Shown one piece after another: positions 1-9,702 of a stretch of 64,000 bases of DNA; position 1 is the stretch's first letter, and each line of letters opens with the position of its first letter. The notes below the pieces were generated by a model. It made no database searches. It saw only the letters and a list, made by a program, of their open reading frames with translations, and was not told where the DNA came from. The position numbers and the translations under genes are program-made. This stretch comes from a virus: the IMG/VR virus record IMGVR_UViG_3300045999_010033, positions 157,096 to 221,095 of that record, one strand, 5' to 3'.

Positions 1-3000
1 GATATTATTGATGTAAAGGCTACGCCTGATGTGTTTCCAAAATCAACCGTAGATACATCACTAACAACAGTTGATGCCCCAGACCACATCGCTATAAATT
101 GTCCCATTCTTGCATTAGAACCACTCCTAATTGTGTATTCAACAAACATTCCATCGTAAGAACCGGTACTCATACTATAAATTGTAGTTGAACCTGTTAT
201 AGATACACGCTTAGTTGTATTCAATACGGGTGCAATACTATCTCCCATCAATACCGTATCATCCGAAAATACTTCCAATATCGGAAGACCCGAAATATCA
301 TTCACAGAGAATAGTGAACCCGAAAGGTTATCAGTAACTGAAAATAGTTCACCTTGGCTGCCTAATACACTAAATATAGATTGAGAAGAACCTGAACCAT
401 GTATGATTGCACGTTGTACTCCGGAGCCGGATACTAATAGTGTGGATGATGTAAGTGATGTTGCAATTACGCTACCCGTTACATTTAATACACTACCATT
501 AAAATTAAGATTTGCTTCCGCAACTGCACTATTTACACTACCATCCGATGTTAATACTCTATTATCTGCAGGTGTCGCTATTGTGGTAAATCCGGTACCA
601 CTTGTTCCTGCAGTTCCGCTGCTTCCTGCTGTCCCGCTGCTGCCACTACTGCCGGTTGAACCGCTACTTCCACTGCTTCCTGCTGTCCCGCTGCTGCCAC
701 TACTGCCGGTTGAACCGCTACTTCCACTGCTTCCTGCTGTCCCGCTGCTGCCACTACTGCCGGTTGAACCACTACTTCCACTGCTTCCTGCCGTGCCGCT
801 GCTGCCACTACTTCCAGCGGTTCCGCTACTGCCGCTGCTACCGGTTGAACCACTACTGCCCGCACTACCACTGCTTCCTGCAGTTCCGCTGCTTCCGCTA
901 CTACCGCTTGTTCCCGAAGAACCTGCTGTCAATAGATTTGTTCCTACACCTGCTGCTGCTTCTGTTAAATCTATATATGCACCCCTTGCTGCACCTCCTT
1001 GTTCAAAAAATCTTAATTTATTTTGATAAGAATCGATAGTTATACCACTACCAGTGAGTGAGTTATTAGTAGCTGATTTATTTAGTAATATTTCACCACC
1101 CTCGTCACCCGATTGATATAATATACTTAATTTAGTACCATCAAATGTTAAAAGTGATTCTGCGTTCGCTTCCCCTTGAGTTCCCGTTGCGGTTAATATT
1201 CTATCATTAGCATTGTTTAATATGTTTGCAACACCACTCGTACCGCTGCTTCCGCTGCTTCCTGCAGTTCCGCTGCTGCCACTACTGCCGGTTGAACCGC
1301 TACTTCCACTGCTTCCTGCAGTTCCGCTGCTGCCACTACTGCCGGTTGAACCGCTACTTCCACTGCTTCCTGCAGTTCCGCTGCTGCCACTACTGCCACT
1401 GCTTCCTGCTGTCCCGCTGCTGCCACTGCTGCCGGTTGAACCGCTACTTCCACTGCTTCCTGCAGTTCCGCTGCTGCCGCTACTGCCGGTTGAACCACTG
1501 CTTCCGCTACTTCCACTGCTTCCTGCCGTCCCCGATGTGCCCGAAGTTGCTGCAGTATAAGATGTACCGTTTATTATCAGTGAACCGGATATACTAACAG
1601 AGCCGGTAAATTGATGTGTATTTGATACCAATGTTCCGAATTGTGTGGAACCGGTAATCAATTCGGTCGAAGAAGTAATAATTTGCGAAACTATTCTTTG
1701 TGCAACTAATGTATCTCTTACCGTAAAGTTATCCGCAGAAGATGCGGTTAGCGCCAGTACCGCGAGTGATGCGGTTTGTGCAAATGATGCGGATGTGGCA
1801 TTAAGTGGTGTACCATTTATCCAAACCCCACCATTGTAAACTAATGCCTGTCCATTTGTAGGAGTTGTAATATTTACATCCGATAAATCATCCAGAGTTT
1901 GTGTTATATTTGTAGCAGCTGAAGACCCACCCGATGTATTTCTAAAAGAACCCGCTTGTATAAAAATTGCTTGTGATGTATTTGTTAAATCACTAGCATT
2001 TCCCTGAACTAATAGGTATCCCGCAAAAATTAATGATTTAGCGGTAAACTCACCTTCTACAAAACTATCAGAAAGTAACGCAGATAAAGCGTTTGCTATT
2101 GATGTATATGAATTATGTCCGTAGTATATTACTGCACGCTTAGATTCGGGACTATAAAATATTCTTTGAATAGTAACGTTAGGACCAGATACACTTGATA
2201 ATCCATTTCCGTTATCATATTTTGTAGGATCCACTACGGTGTAATAGTTGCCATTATTACTGTCCAAATATATTCCAGATCCAGTTCTATACGCCCTAGC
2301 CATAGATGCAGTAAGAGCAGGTGTAGCAGTATAATGTGATGGACTATTAGGATTTTGTGAATAATATCCACCTAAAAAGAATCCCGTACCATCTCCTATA
2401 TTGATTCTTAGCGAACCACTTTGGCCCGATGGTGTGAATCCATTTACTTTTATCGGTCCGAATGACCTAATAAAATCATTTTGTTGTGTATCACTATTAT
2501 ATGTAGTTTGTACACTACTTGCGTATCCTGTTATACTTGAATAGTTTGGATGTGTAACTAATCCAAGAGGTATTGCCTCCTCGTATTGAGTTTCATCAAA
2601 ATAAGAAGTTTGTTGGAAGATTACTCCTGTCCCATCAACGTATAAATAAGTCGTTTGTGATGAAGTTATGTATTGTGCAGATGCAGTATAATCATTCCAA
2701 TTAACGTAAGTAATAATAGGATTGATTTCCGACCCGCTGGTGGCATTCATATTATTAATGATACCACTACCTTTTTTAACATATATTACACTGCCACTAA
2801 AAGAAATACCTCCACCATATAATATTCCCGAACTTAATCCACCTTCTAACCATTTGAATTTGGTTAAGTTACCATTTTGACGATAATATAAATCATATCC
2901 GGTAGCTGTGTTAGAAGCAGATGTAAATAAGTACGATGCAGTTATGTTATTGGGTCCTGGATCTTGACCTGGATCTAATCTTAAATGTCCTTGTAATGTA

Positions 3001-6000
3001 AAGTTAGCAGTTGCATTTAATGATCCAGATACATTAACACTACCCGATAGTACACTTATTCCTATTAAGGTATTAGACCCACTTGTTATTAAACTACCGG
3101 TAACTATTTGGTTTCCTACACTAACTGATGTTCCTATAAATGTCTGAGACCCCGATACGTTTATGCTGCCGGTTATGGTTTGCGTTCCTATAATCGTACT
3201 TGAACCCGTCAATCCATAAGAACCCGTTAATTGTTTAGAGTTTATCCAAACACTACCACTTCTAACTAAAAGGTCTCCCGATGTTATTCCATTAATTTTA
3301 ACATCATGCAGTTCATCTAATTCGTAACCATTATCTATTTTTACATATATCGAACCAACAGTCGCACTTACTCTTTCTACATATCCTAGTCTAACGGAAT
3401 GTAGTGGCGCTTGTGGTGTGGTTTGTGTGTATTGTCCTGCCGAACTACTTAAATATACAAGTCCGCCGGCAGTTAATCCTAATGTGTTTAATTCATTGAG
3501 TGGACCTTCGGTTTGTACGAATCCCTCCTCTCCCGAAAGTATTTGTTCTGCTACAAATCCTAATGTATTTGCCGAACCCAATTCAGCTGTCGCAGACGCA
3601 CGTTTTACTGAAACACGATTTCCTTGTGAACCAAAAATATAAACTACAGTTCCTTTTGTTAATGTTGTCGCTTCTGCGTTAAATGCACGTATGAATAATT
3701 CTTCACCAATTGCCAAGTTTACATTTCCACCTTTCAGTCCGAGATTCAATGTTCCGTATCCATCATCCCACCCCAATCTACCTTCTGCCTTTGGTTGGTC
3801 AGAACCGGTAACAAAATTAATTACACTTGCGTTATTAATTGAGCCTGATATTTGAAGATTTTCAGAATACGATGCGGACACCGCTCGTAATGCCCAACTT
3901 GCAGTACCATATAATGAGCTTGTAATATTTGTCGCATTTATAGACCCGGTTACATTTAAAACCGAACCATCAAATGTTAAGTTAGCTTCGGCATTAGCAC
4001 TATTTGCACTACCATCCGATGTTAGTATTCGATTATCTAAAGGATTTGATATTGTATTAAATCCTGTACCGCTGGTGCCTGCACTTCCACTACTTCCTGC
4101 AGTTCCGCTGCTTCCTGCTGTCCCACTGCTTCCGCTGCTTCCACTGCTTCCTGCCGTTCCGCTGCTCCCTGCTGTCCCACTGCTTCCACTGCTTCCTGCC
4201 GTTCCGCTGCTTCCGCTGCTTCCATCGGTTCCGCTACTTCCACTGCTTCCTGCCGTTCCGCTGCTTCCGCTGCTTCCATCGGTTCCGCTACTTCCACTGC
4301 TTCCTGCCGTTCCACTGCTTCCGCTGCTTCCATCGGTTCCGCTGCTTCCACTGCTTCCACTGCTTCCATCGGTTCCGCTACTTCCACTGCTTCCTGCAGT
4401 TCCGCTGCTTCCACTGCTTCCTGCCGTTCCGCTGCTTCCGCTGCTTCCATCGGTTCCGCTGCTCCCTGCTGTTCCGCTGCTTCCACTGCTTCCTGCAGTT
4501 CCGCTACTCCCTGCTGTCCCACTGCTTCCGCTGCTTCCGCTACTTCCATCGGTTCCGCTGCTTCCACTGCTTCCTGCCGTTCCGCTGCTCCCTGCTGTCC
4601 CACTGCTTCCGCTACTTCCATCGGTTCCGCTGCTTCCACTGCTTCCTGCCGTTCCGCTGCTTCCGCTGCTCCCTGCAGTTCCGCTGCTGCCGGTTGCTCC
4701 TACTGCTGCTATCCATTGAGTTCCATCCCAACGATATATGTCGGTATCGGATGTATTATAATATAAAGAGCCACTTTTGAATGAACCGGTCGGACTTGAA
4801 CTATAATTGGGTAATTTAAATTGCGTTTCTGCATCAATAGCAGATGCTGTCAAACTTCCTGAAAGTGAAAGTGAGCTTGTAAATATTATTGTATTTACAT
4901 TTACAGAAAATTCAGCTCCACCCGATATAGATACTGATCCGGTAAATTGATGTAAATCACTCCCACTTACTCCGAATTTAGATGAACCCGTAACAAAACT
5001 GATAGATGATGTAATAGTTTGGACATGTATTCTTTGAGCAACTATTGTATCACTAACATTTATCGAACCGGTTACCACTAATGTATTACCATCAAATGTT
5101 AAATTGGATTCGGCAACCGCAGTATTGGTAGTTCCATCCGATGTAAGTATTCTATTATTTGCTGGATTTGAAATTGTATTAAATCCTGTCCCACTCGTAC
5201 CACTACTTCCGCTGCTTCCGCTGCTTCCACTACTTCCTGCAGTTCCGCTGCTCCCTGCTGTCCCACTGCTTCCGCTGCTTCCATCGGTTCCGCTGCTTCC
5301 ACTACTTCCTGCAGTTCCGCTGCTTCCACTACTTCCTGCAGTTCCGCTGCTCCCTGCTGTCCCACTGCTTCCGCTGCTTCCTGCAGTTCCACTGCTTCCT
5401 GCAGTTCCGCTGCTTCCGCTGCTTCCTGCAGTTCCGCTGCTTCCTGCAGTTCCGCTGCTTCCTGCAGTTCCTGCCGCTGCTATCCATTGAGTTCCATTCC
5501 AACGATATATGTTTGTATCACCTATATTATAATATAATGAACCGGTGCTAAATGATCCCGATGGGTTAGAGTTGTAAGTTGGTAAAGTAAATCCGGTTGC
5601 AGCACCAATATAAGATGATGTGAAACTTCCACTAATTAACATTGAACCGGTAAAGGAAATACTATCAATATTTGCAGTGAACACATTCCCAACACTACCC
5701 GATATATTTATCGAACCAGTTACTTCGAGTCCTCCACTAATTTGAGTATTCGTGTTTACTTTGAATCCATATGCAGGGTCTACCGAGGCAGTAACACTGC
5801 CTGATGATATTCTTGAAAGGTTTAATCCTACTACACTTGATGCGGATATGTTTGTTATTCCTGCACCATTTCCTATAAATGAACCAGAGAATGAACCACT
5901 AAATATGCCATTACCGGTTTGCGCAAAAGATGCAGAATCGGACCAACTTGCAGTTCCATATACACGTTTGTTACTACTATCTACATATATGTCACCTCTA

Positions 6001-6830
6001 ATATGGGTTTTAGTTATATTTGTGTTTCCAATTGTAGTCGTATTAGAACCTTTACCAATTGTGTTATATCCTATTACAATTTGATTGGTCTCCGAACTTG
6101 CGCTTGGTTTTGTATTTGCTCCAATAAAAACCGATTGATTAGAATCTATGTTGTTTCCTGCTTCAGCAGCCTTTCCGGCATTTACACCAACCGCGACGTT
6201 GTAATCGCCCGTTTCCATAGCAATCAGTGCTTCAGACCCAATTGCTACATTGTAGTTTGTATAGCTAGATGAATGTAATGTATAAGACCCTATTGCAGTG
6301 TTACCATCACCTGTGTTTTCATTTAATGCGTATGAGCCTATTGCTGTGTTTTGTTGTCCGGTATTTAGTGATAGTGCGTTATTACCAACTACGGTATTAG
6401 TTGTGAAACTTCCATCCCCACGGCCGATTCTGACACCATGTACATATATGTCGTTATTTGTAGTTAGTGAGCCAGAAACATCTACAGAACCACTAAATTG
6501 TGAATTAAAATTTACCTTAAAGCCAAGTATAGAATCTACCGATGCGGTCACACTACCCGATGATATACTAGAAAGATTTAATCCAACTACACTCGATGCC
6601 GATATATTTGTTAATCCTGAACCGTTTCCAAAAAAGGAGCCGGAAAATGAGCCACTAAATGCAGATACCGTTGATCCAATCTCAATTATTTTTTCACCAC
6701 TAGAACCACTGGTTTTCATAAACAACTTACCATCGTAAGTGTTTATTGCCAATTCACCATAATCCAATGAAGATGTGGTTGGTACACGACCGGGTACTGC
6801 ACTTCTACGCAGTTTTATTATTTGACTCAT
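1..6830 (-). CDS. Giant Gly/Ser-repeat tail fibre protein, C-terminus beyond window
   Basis: The minus-strand frame starting at the ATG at 6830 appears open to the window edge (spot-checked at several places), giving at least 2276 residues. The N-terminus reads MSQIIKLRRSAVPGRVPTTS and then a GELAINTYDGKLFMK segment, a common start of phage fibre proteins. Next come several TAIG / VAIG / FIGAN / IVIG strands (about 6060-6420) resembling the repeats of YadA-type and long fibre proteins. Further on are repeated modules with YYNTSDTDIYRWDGTQW and SNLTFDG motifs, separated by four blocks of GSSGSSGTAGSS-type repeats. It is probably a trimeric host-adsorption fibre. The true C-terminus, where a chaperone or receptor tip would lie, is not visible. 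Confidence 0.85.
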   Translation of the reverse strand, partial: MSQIIKLRRSAVPGRVPTTSSLDYGELAINTYDGKLFMKTSGSSGEKIIEIGSTVSAFSGSFSGSFFGNGSGLTNISASSVVGLNLSSISSGSVTASVDSILGFKVNFNSQFSGSVDVSGSLTTNNDIYVHGVRIGRGDGSFTTNTVVGNNALSLNTGQQNTAIGSYALNENTGDGNTAIGSYTLHSSSYTNYNVAIGSEALIAMETGDYNVAVGVNAGKAAEAGNNIDSNQSVFIGANTKPSASSETNQIVIGYNTIGKGSNTTTIGNTNITKTHIRGDIYVDSSNKRVYGTASWSDSASFAQTGNGIFSGSFSGSFIGNGAGITNISASSVVGLNLSRISSGSVTASVDPAYGFKVNTNTQISGGLEVTGSINISGSVGNVFTANIDSISFTGSMLISGSFTSSYIGAATGFTLPTYNSNPSGSFSTGSLYYNIGDTNIYRWNGTQWIAAAGTAGSSGTAGSSGTAGSSGSSGTAGSSGTAGSSGSSGTAGSSGTAGSSGSSGTAGSSGSSGTDGSSGSSGTAGSSGTAGSSGSSGSSGSSGTSGTGFNTISNPANNRILTSDGTTNTAVAESNLTFDGNTLVVTGSINVSDTIVAQRIHVQTITSSISFVTGSSKFGVSGSDLHQFTGSVSISGGAEFSVNVNTIIFTSSLSLSGSLTASAIDAETQFKLPNYSSSPTGSFKSGSLYYNTSDTDIYRWDGTQWIAAVGATGSSGTAGSSGSSGTAGSSGSSGTDGSSGSSGTAGSSGTAGSSGSSGTDGSSGSSGSSGTAGSSGTAGSSGSSGTAGSSGTDGSSGSSGTAGSSGSSGTAGSSGSSGTDGSSGSSGSSGTDGSSGSSGTAGSSGSSGTDGSSGSSGTAGSSGSSGTDGSSGSSGTAGSSGSSGTAGSSGTAGSSGSSGSSGTAGSSGTAGSSGSAGTSGTGFNTISNPLDNRILTSDGSANSANAEANLTFDGSVLNVTGSINATNITSSLYGTASWALRAVSASYSENLQISGSINNASVINFVTGSDQPKAEGRLGWDDGYGTLNLGLKGGNVNLAIGEELFIRAFNAEATTLTKGTVVYIFGSQGNRVSVKRASATAELGSANTLGFVAEQILSGEEGFVQTEGPLNELNTLGLTAGGLVYLSSSAGQYTQTTPQAPLHSVRLGYVERVSATVGSIYVKIDNGYELDELHDVKINGITSGDLLVRSGSVWINSKQLTGSYGLTGSSTIIGTQTITGSINVSGSQTFIGTSVSVGNQIVTGSLITSGSNTLIGISVLSGSVNVSGSLNATANFTLQGHLRLDPGQDPGPNNITASYLFTSASNTATGYDLYYRQNGNLTKFKWLEGGLSSGILYGGGISFSGSVIYVKKGSGIINNMNATSGSEINPIITYVNWNDYTASAQYITSSQTTYLYVDGTGVIFQQTSYFDETQYEEAIPLGLVTHPNYSSITGYASSVQTTYNSDTQQNDFIRSFGPIKVNGFTPSGQSGSLRINIGDGTGFFLGGYYSQNPNSPSHYTATPALTASMARAYRTGSGIYLDSNNGNYYTVVDPTKYDNGNGLSSVSGPNVTIQRIFYSPESKRAVIYYGHNSYTSIANALSALLSDSFVEGEFTAKSLIFAGYLLVQGNASDLTNTSQAIFIQAGSFRNTSGGSSAATNITQTLDDLSDVNITTPTNGQALVYNGGVWINGTPLNATSASFAQTASLAVLALTASSADNFTVRDTLVAQRIVSQIITSSTELITGSTQFGTLVSNTHQFTGSVSISGSLIINGTSYTAATSGTSGTAGSSGSSGSSGSTGSSGSSGTAGSSGSSGSTGSSGSSGTAGSSGSSGSSGTAGSSGSSGSTGSSGSSGTAGSSGSSGSTGSSGSSGTAGSSGSSGTSGVANILNNANDRILTATGTQGEANAESLLTFDGTKLSILYQSGDEGGEILLNKSATNNSLTGSGITIDSYQNKLRFFEQGGAARGAYIDLTEAAAGVGTNLLTAGSSGTSGSSGSSGTAGSSGSAGSSGSTGSSGSSGTAGSSGSSGTAGSSGSSGSTGSSGSSGTAGSSGSSGSTGSSGSSGTAGSSGSSGSTGSSGSSGTAGSSGTAGTSGTGFTTIATPADNRVLTSDGSVNSAVAEANLNFNGSVLNVTGSVIATSLTSSTLLVSGSGVQRAIIHGSGSSQSIFSVLGSQGELFSVTDNLSGSLFSVNDISGLPILEVFSDDTVLMGDSIAPVLNTTKRVSITGSTTIYSMSTGSYDGMFVEYTIRSGSNARMGQFIAMWSGASTVVSDVSTVDFGNTSGVAFTSII
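598..912 (-). repeat. Gly/Ser/Thr-rich repeat block with 54-bp tandem units
   Basis: This is a coding repeat inside the fibre gene. Within it a 54-bp (18-codon) unit starts at 628, 682 and 736 and is almost perfectly copied. The encoded pattern is GSSGSSGSTGSSGSSGTA. Confidence 0.9.
1243..1533 (-). repeat. Second Gly/Ser/Thr-rich repeat block with 54-bp units
   Basis: The same 54-bp periodicity is seen here, with unit starts at 1264, 1318 and 1372. The codons are close to those of the first block, which suggests exchange between blocks. Confidence 0.9.
4066..4701 (-). repeat. Longest Gly/Ser repeat block of the fibre
   Basis: About 210 residues of GSSGSS units alternate with GTAGSS and GTDGSS. 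The GTD variant dominates here, whereas GST is typical of the first two blocks, so the four blocks form two sequence subfamilies. Confidence 0.9.
5194..5478 (-). repeat. Fourth Gly/Ser repeat block of the fibre
   Basis: About 95 residues of GTAGSS / GSSGSS units with one GTD variant. It is followed on its N-terminal side by a module resembling the one flanking the third block. Confidence 0.9.
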
Positions 6831-6832
6831 TT

Positions 6833-6883
6833 AGGTATATACCTTTAGTTAGTAATAGAATATGCTATATAGCACTTACTAAC
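6833..6883 (-). promoter_or_regulatory. Structured leader of the giant fibre gene
   Basis: Between the upstream gene and the fibre ATG lie a perfect 12-bp palindrome AGGTATATACCT (6833-6844) ending two bases before the start codon, and an 8-bp stem GTTAGTAA/TTACTAAC (6848-6855 with 6876-6883). The stem encloses another palindrome TGCTATATAGCA (6863-6874). No T-run follows, so it does not look like a terminator. It may be an operator or a translation-controlling RNA structure. Confidence 0.5.
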
Positions 6884-6892
6884 ATAAATATT
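6883..6892 (-). promoter_or_regulatory. Late promoter-like motif upstream of fibre gene
   Basis: Reads AATATTTATG on the minus strand, one mismatch class away from the recurring TATATTTATA motif. It overlaps the stop of the preceding gene and the outer hairpin arm. Confidence 0.4.
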
Positions 6893-7175
6893 AAAACTCC
6901 CCTAAATCAATTACATTTCCATAAAGACTACCCGATATAATTGGGTCAGATGGTGCGTTTGAACCGGATTGCATCCATATCATAGCAGGAACTACTGAAC
7001 CCGATTCCGAATCCAAGCTAGCCGATATATCGTATGAGGTTGCATCTACAACCGCAATTGCACCACTAACAATAAGAGAATATTGGTCATCGGTTAAAGT
7101 GGTGATAGTTACATTTTTAAGTGTGGCTCCATCCAAATCTAATTCAAGTTGTTTTGTTCTTATTCTTGTGGCCAT
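6891..7175 (-). CDS. Small virion-associated protein of unknown function
   Basis: A 94-residue protein starting MATRIRTKQLELDLDGATLK, rich in Ser, Ile and Thr with no membrane segment. It lies one base downstream of the 7177-7830 gene and just upstream of the giant fibre, so a role in fibre attachment or tail assembly is possible. I do not recognise the family. Confidence 0.6.
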   Translation of the reverse strand: MATRIRTKQLELDLDGATLKNVTITTLTDDQYSLIVSGAIAVVDATSYDISASLDSESGSVVPAMIWMQSGSNAPSDPIISGSLYGNVIDLGEF

Positions 7176-7176
7176 T

Positions 7177-7830
7177 TTATACGGGTTTTATTTTTCCAAA
7201 TATTTTAATATCTTGTGGTGGAACTCTATTATCTATTAACCAATAATCGTTAATTTTTATTTCAATATTAGAGCCACTTTGACTTATACTAAATATTCCC
7301 GGCATATGCAATCCATCAATAAATACTTCAAAGTTTTCAGGGCCGATGGTTTCCGTACCATAATCTAATGTTCTATTATTTATGATTAATCTATTTAATA
7401 CGGACTCATCTGCGGTGGCAGGTGTTTTATCTATCACACTTGCACTAACATAAATATATCTTGCACTATATTGTAGGATTTCTTTATGAAAGTCGTTTGT
7501 TATGTTATTGGTAAAAATATATGTAGTCGGCGATTCTGACACTTTTGTATTTGCCTGAAATGCTTTTGGTGCAGAAATCCCATCATTAATAATTTCTTGA
7601 ATACTTCCGGTTGCCGAATTTAAATTAGGTACATTATTTATATTTACTTTTGAAACCGATTGTTTCAATTTTTTTGTATTGGCTTGAAAATTTTTTGGTG
7701 AAGCAATGCCATCATTAATAATTTCTTGAATACTTGCAGTTGCAGAAAGTACATCTGGCAAATTATTAAAATTTATCTTTGATACAACTCGATTGAGTTT
7801 TTTTGTATTCGATGTGAATCGGTTAAGCAT
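7177..7830 (-). CDS. Tail-associated protein with an internal duplication
   Basis: A 217-residue protein. The first ~100 residues contain two copies of a ~43-residue unit, each with an ATxSIQEIINDGI core followed by a PK-x-FQANTK segment. The second half is non-repetitive and contains an FEVFIDGLHMPG segment typical of beta-rich virion domains. It overlaps the upstream gene by eight bases, so the two are probably translationally coupled. Function unknown; the position next to fibre and neck genes suggests a structural role. Confidence 0.65.
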   Translation of the reverse strand: MLNRFTSNTKKLNRVVSKINFNNLPDVLSATASIQEIINDGIASPKNFQANTKKLKQSVSKVNINNVPNLNSATGSIQEIINDGISAPKAFQANTKVSESPTTYIFTNNITNDFHKEILQYSARYIYVSASVIDKTPATADESVLNRLIINNRTLDYGTETIGPENFEVFIDGLHMPGIFSISQSGSNIEIKINDYWLIDNRVPPQDIKIFGKIKPV

Positions 7831-8152
7831 ATTTTTCTAAGTCTCCTCCAACTACAATTTCATCCAAAGTATCTAATGGATATTCAAATCTTGATTTAAT
7901 AAATTTAACTAAAAGTCCATCCGATGCCATTTCAGTAATATAATCTCTTGGATTGATATTTTGTGTATTAATTCTTATTCTTAATCGGTCTTGCTTAGTA
8001 CGATATTCTACCTCTCGTAATATTGGTGCAAACCGCCAACCTTTTGCAATCCAAATCCAATATGTAGAATCATTTAAATTATATGGAGTTAGAATTACTC
8101 TTGGAACATTTCGACTAATTACGTTTGTAATATCTAAAAGTGTTCGTTTCAT
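7823..8152 (-). CDS. Small conserved tail/neck-region protein
   Basis: A 109-residue protein beginning MKRTLLDITNVISRNVPR. It has a basic middle (YRTKQDRLRIRINTQ) and no transmembrane segment. It overlaps the genes on both sides by a few bases, so it belongs to the neck/tail operon. Family not recognised. Confidence 0.6.
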   Translation of the reverse strand: MKRTLLDITNVISRNVPRVILTPYNLNDSTYWIWIAKGWRFAPILREVEYRTKQDRLRIRINTQNINPRDYITEMASDGLLVKFIKSRFEYPLDTLDEIVVGGDLEKYA

Positions 8153-9246
8153 ATCAATTCAATATATTTTCCGGTTATTGTTACTTCATCAGTATTTACA
8201 ACATTCCATCCCAAAGTTATATTATTGAATGTAACCGTTAATGTACTTCCACTCATAGAATATGTATAATGTGTAGTTTCGTAATATCTGACACCATTTA
8301 TGTATATTTTTATATCGTATTGCGTCGCTATTACCGATGAAAATGCTGCGGGTGTTTTTATTAATTTTACATTTGTCAAATTAAATATATTATCCGAAAC
8401 ATAATTCATAAAATCCGAACTATTTAACGATAGATAATCCACAAGGTCTTTATTATCGTAGTATGGTGATTGTGTAGTGAGCATTGCTTCTAATCTGCCA
8501 TCTGCTGTCAAATCCGTTTCAGATGTAACAACCACACGATTAATTGATTGAGATTTCCTCGTTGTATTTTCTGATGCGAATTTTTCAGGTAGAAGATATG
8601 CCTTTACACTTAATGTAAACTCTAATCTATTTATGCGTTCTTGATTATCATTTACTTCATTTACTACATTGTAATCCGCAACACTGGCATAAAACTTAAA
8701 TCGGGCCTTATCACCCCAATATTCATCTGATGCGAAGTTTAATGCCTCAATTACAACGTTCATATGTTCGGTAAAACTTGTCCATGCCATGCAATCGTAG
8801 TTTACTTCGACATAATCCGGCATAGTTATATTATATAAATCATAAGCAGGAGTTATGCCATTTAGAATACTAAACCTGTCGTATCGGTTTCTTTTACTCC
8901 ACTTTGTTACGGTTGAATATGATACGTGTCTATTAAGCATTGGTATTGCATCATTTTTGGCAACAGTTGTCCTTCGTATCATCATTATAGGTAGCTGTAT
9001 TCTACCTTTATTATCTCTATATATACCCTGACGTCTTGCTCCATTCCATCTTTCAGAATTACCATAAATTACTGGTATCTTTATATTTGTATTTTGTGAA
9101 TCGGATAGATTTGGCAATGCCACATCTTCTAAATATGACATGATGGCGTAATCTACATCATATAGAGTTACCGATGGGTTAATATCCCCACCTTCCCATT
9201 TTCTTTGAAGTATTCTATCTGATTGTCTTAGTGGATTCTCTGCCAT
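8149..9246 (-). CDS. Tail completion / sheath stabiliser, gp15-like
   Basis: A 365-residue protein. The central part resembles T4 gp15: an IKIPVIYGNSERW strand, a PIMMIRRT strand, a region equivalent to the gp15 segment that binds the tail end, and a RLEFTLSVKAYLLPE strand. The protein is longer than T4 gp15 (272 residues); the extra residues are a C-terminal beta-rich tail with an IYINGVRYYE segment. It follows gp13- and gp14-like genes in the order known from T4. It would cap the tail and join it to the neck. The assignment rests on pattern and gene order. Confidence 0.6.
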   Translation of the reverse strand: MAENPLRQSDRILQRKWEGGDINPSVTLYDVDYAIMSYLEDVALPNLSDSQNTNIKIPVIYGNSERWNGARRQGIYRDNKGRIQLPIMMIRRTTVAKNDAIPMLNRHVSYSTVTKWSKRNRYDRFSILNGITPAYDLYNITMPDYVEVNYDCMAWTSFTEHMNVVIEALNFASDEYWGDKARFKFYASVADYNVVNEVNDNQERINRLEFTLSVKAYLLPEKFASENTTRKSQSINRVVVTSETDLTADGRLEAMLTTQSPYYDNKDLVDYLSLNSSDFMNYVSDNIFNLTNVKLIKTPAAFSSVIATQYDIKIYINGVRYYETTHYTYSMSGSTLTVTFNNITLGWNVVNTDEVTITGKYIELI

Positions 9247-9701
9247 TATTCAATTCTTTTTTCTATGTTAAGATCACTTATTCTACTCATAAATGCGGTA
9301 CACACAATACTGTAATTGTTATACTCCTGTCCTCCTATGAATTGAACTTCATTTGTATTATTGATTTCGTAATAAGATGTATCAAAATAAATGAAATCAC
9401 CAACTTCGGGATATATTCCTTTTTCTTGACACCTTTCTCTATCCAACTTGAATGTTATGGTTTGTGTAGTATCTGGTCCAAATCCTTCGTATGTTCTTTC
9501 AATACCATCTTTATCAATTAGGGCGTATATGGATACTCCACGATAGTATGTTTTATCAAGAGATTCACCATACAAGTTTACCTTTGATTGATAGATATTA
9601 AGTTTGTAGAGTATTATTTCAACTTGTATTACTTCATCTACCAACTCTCTAGCAATCCCTCTAAAAAATGTTACGTCACGTGGAGATATGAATTTTGGCA
9701 T
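9246..9701 (-). CDS. Neck protein, gp14-like
   Basis: A 151-residue protein. A VNLYGESLDKTYYRGVSIYALI segment and a GDFIYFDTSYYEI segment match the layout of T4 gp14, in which a phrase like GDLIYFP precedes an FEIN strand. It is shorter than T4 gp14 (256 residues). The stop overlaps the start of the gp15-like gene by one base and the gene sits directly after the gp13-like gene. It probably contributes to the head-to-tail collar. Confidence 0.6.
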   Translation of the reverse strand: MPKFISPRDVTFFRGIARELVDEVIQVEIILYKLNIYQSKVNLYGESLDKTYYRGVSIYALIDKDGIERTYEGFGPDTTQTITFKLDRERCQEKGIYPEVGDFIYFDTSYYEINNTNEVQFIGGQEYNNYSIVCTAFMSRISDLNIEKRIE

Positions 9702-9702
9702 T

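Noticed and set aside
598-1533. Regular repeats resembling a CRISPR array
   Set aside because: Units are tandem without unique spacers and encode protein; no cas gene is near.
403-1839. Several plus-strand open frames rich in Leu/Pro repeats
   Set aside because: They are the antisense of the Gly/Ser repeat codons of the minus-strand fibre, which is open through the same region; the low-complexity composition follows from the repeat.
4037-5490. Plus-strand and second minus-strand open frames across the repeat blocks (Leu/Pro and Glu/Ala-rich)
   Set aside because: Out-of-frame readings of GC-rich coding repeats; the fibre frame has typical codons and continues on both sides.
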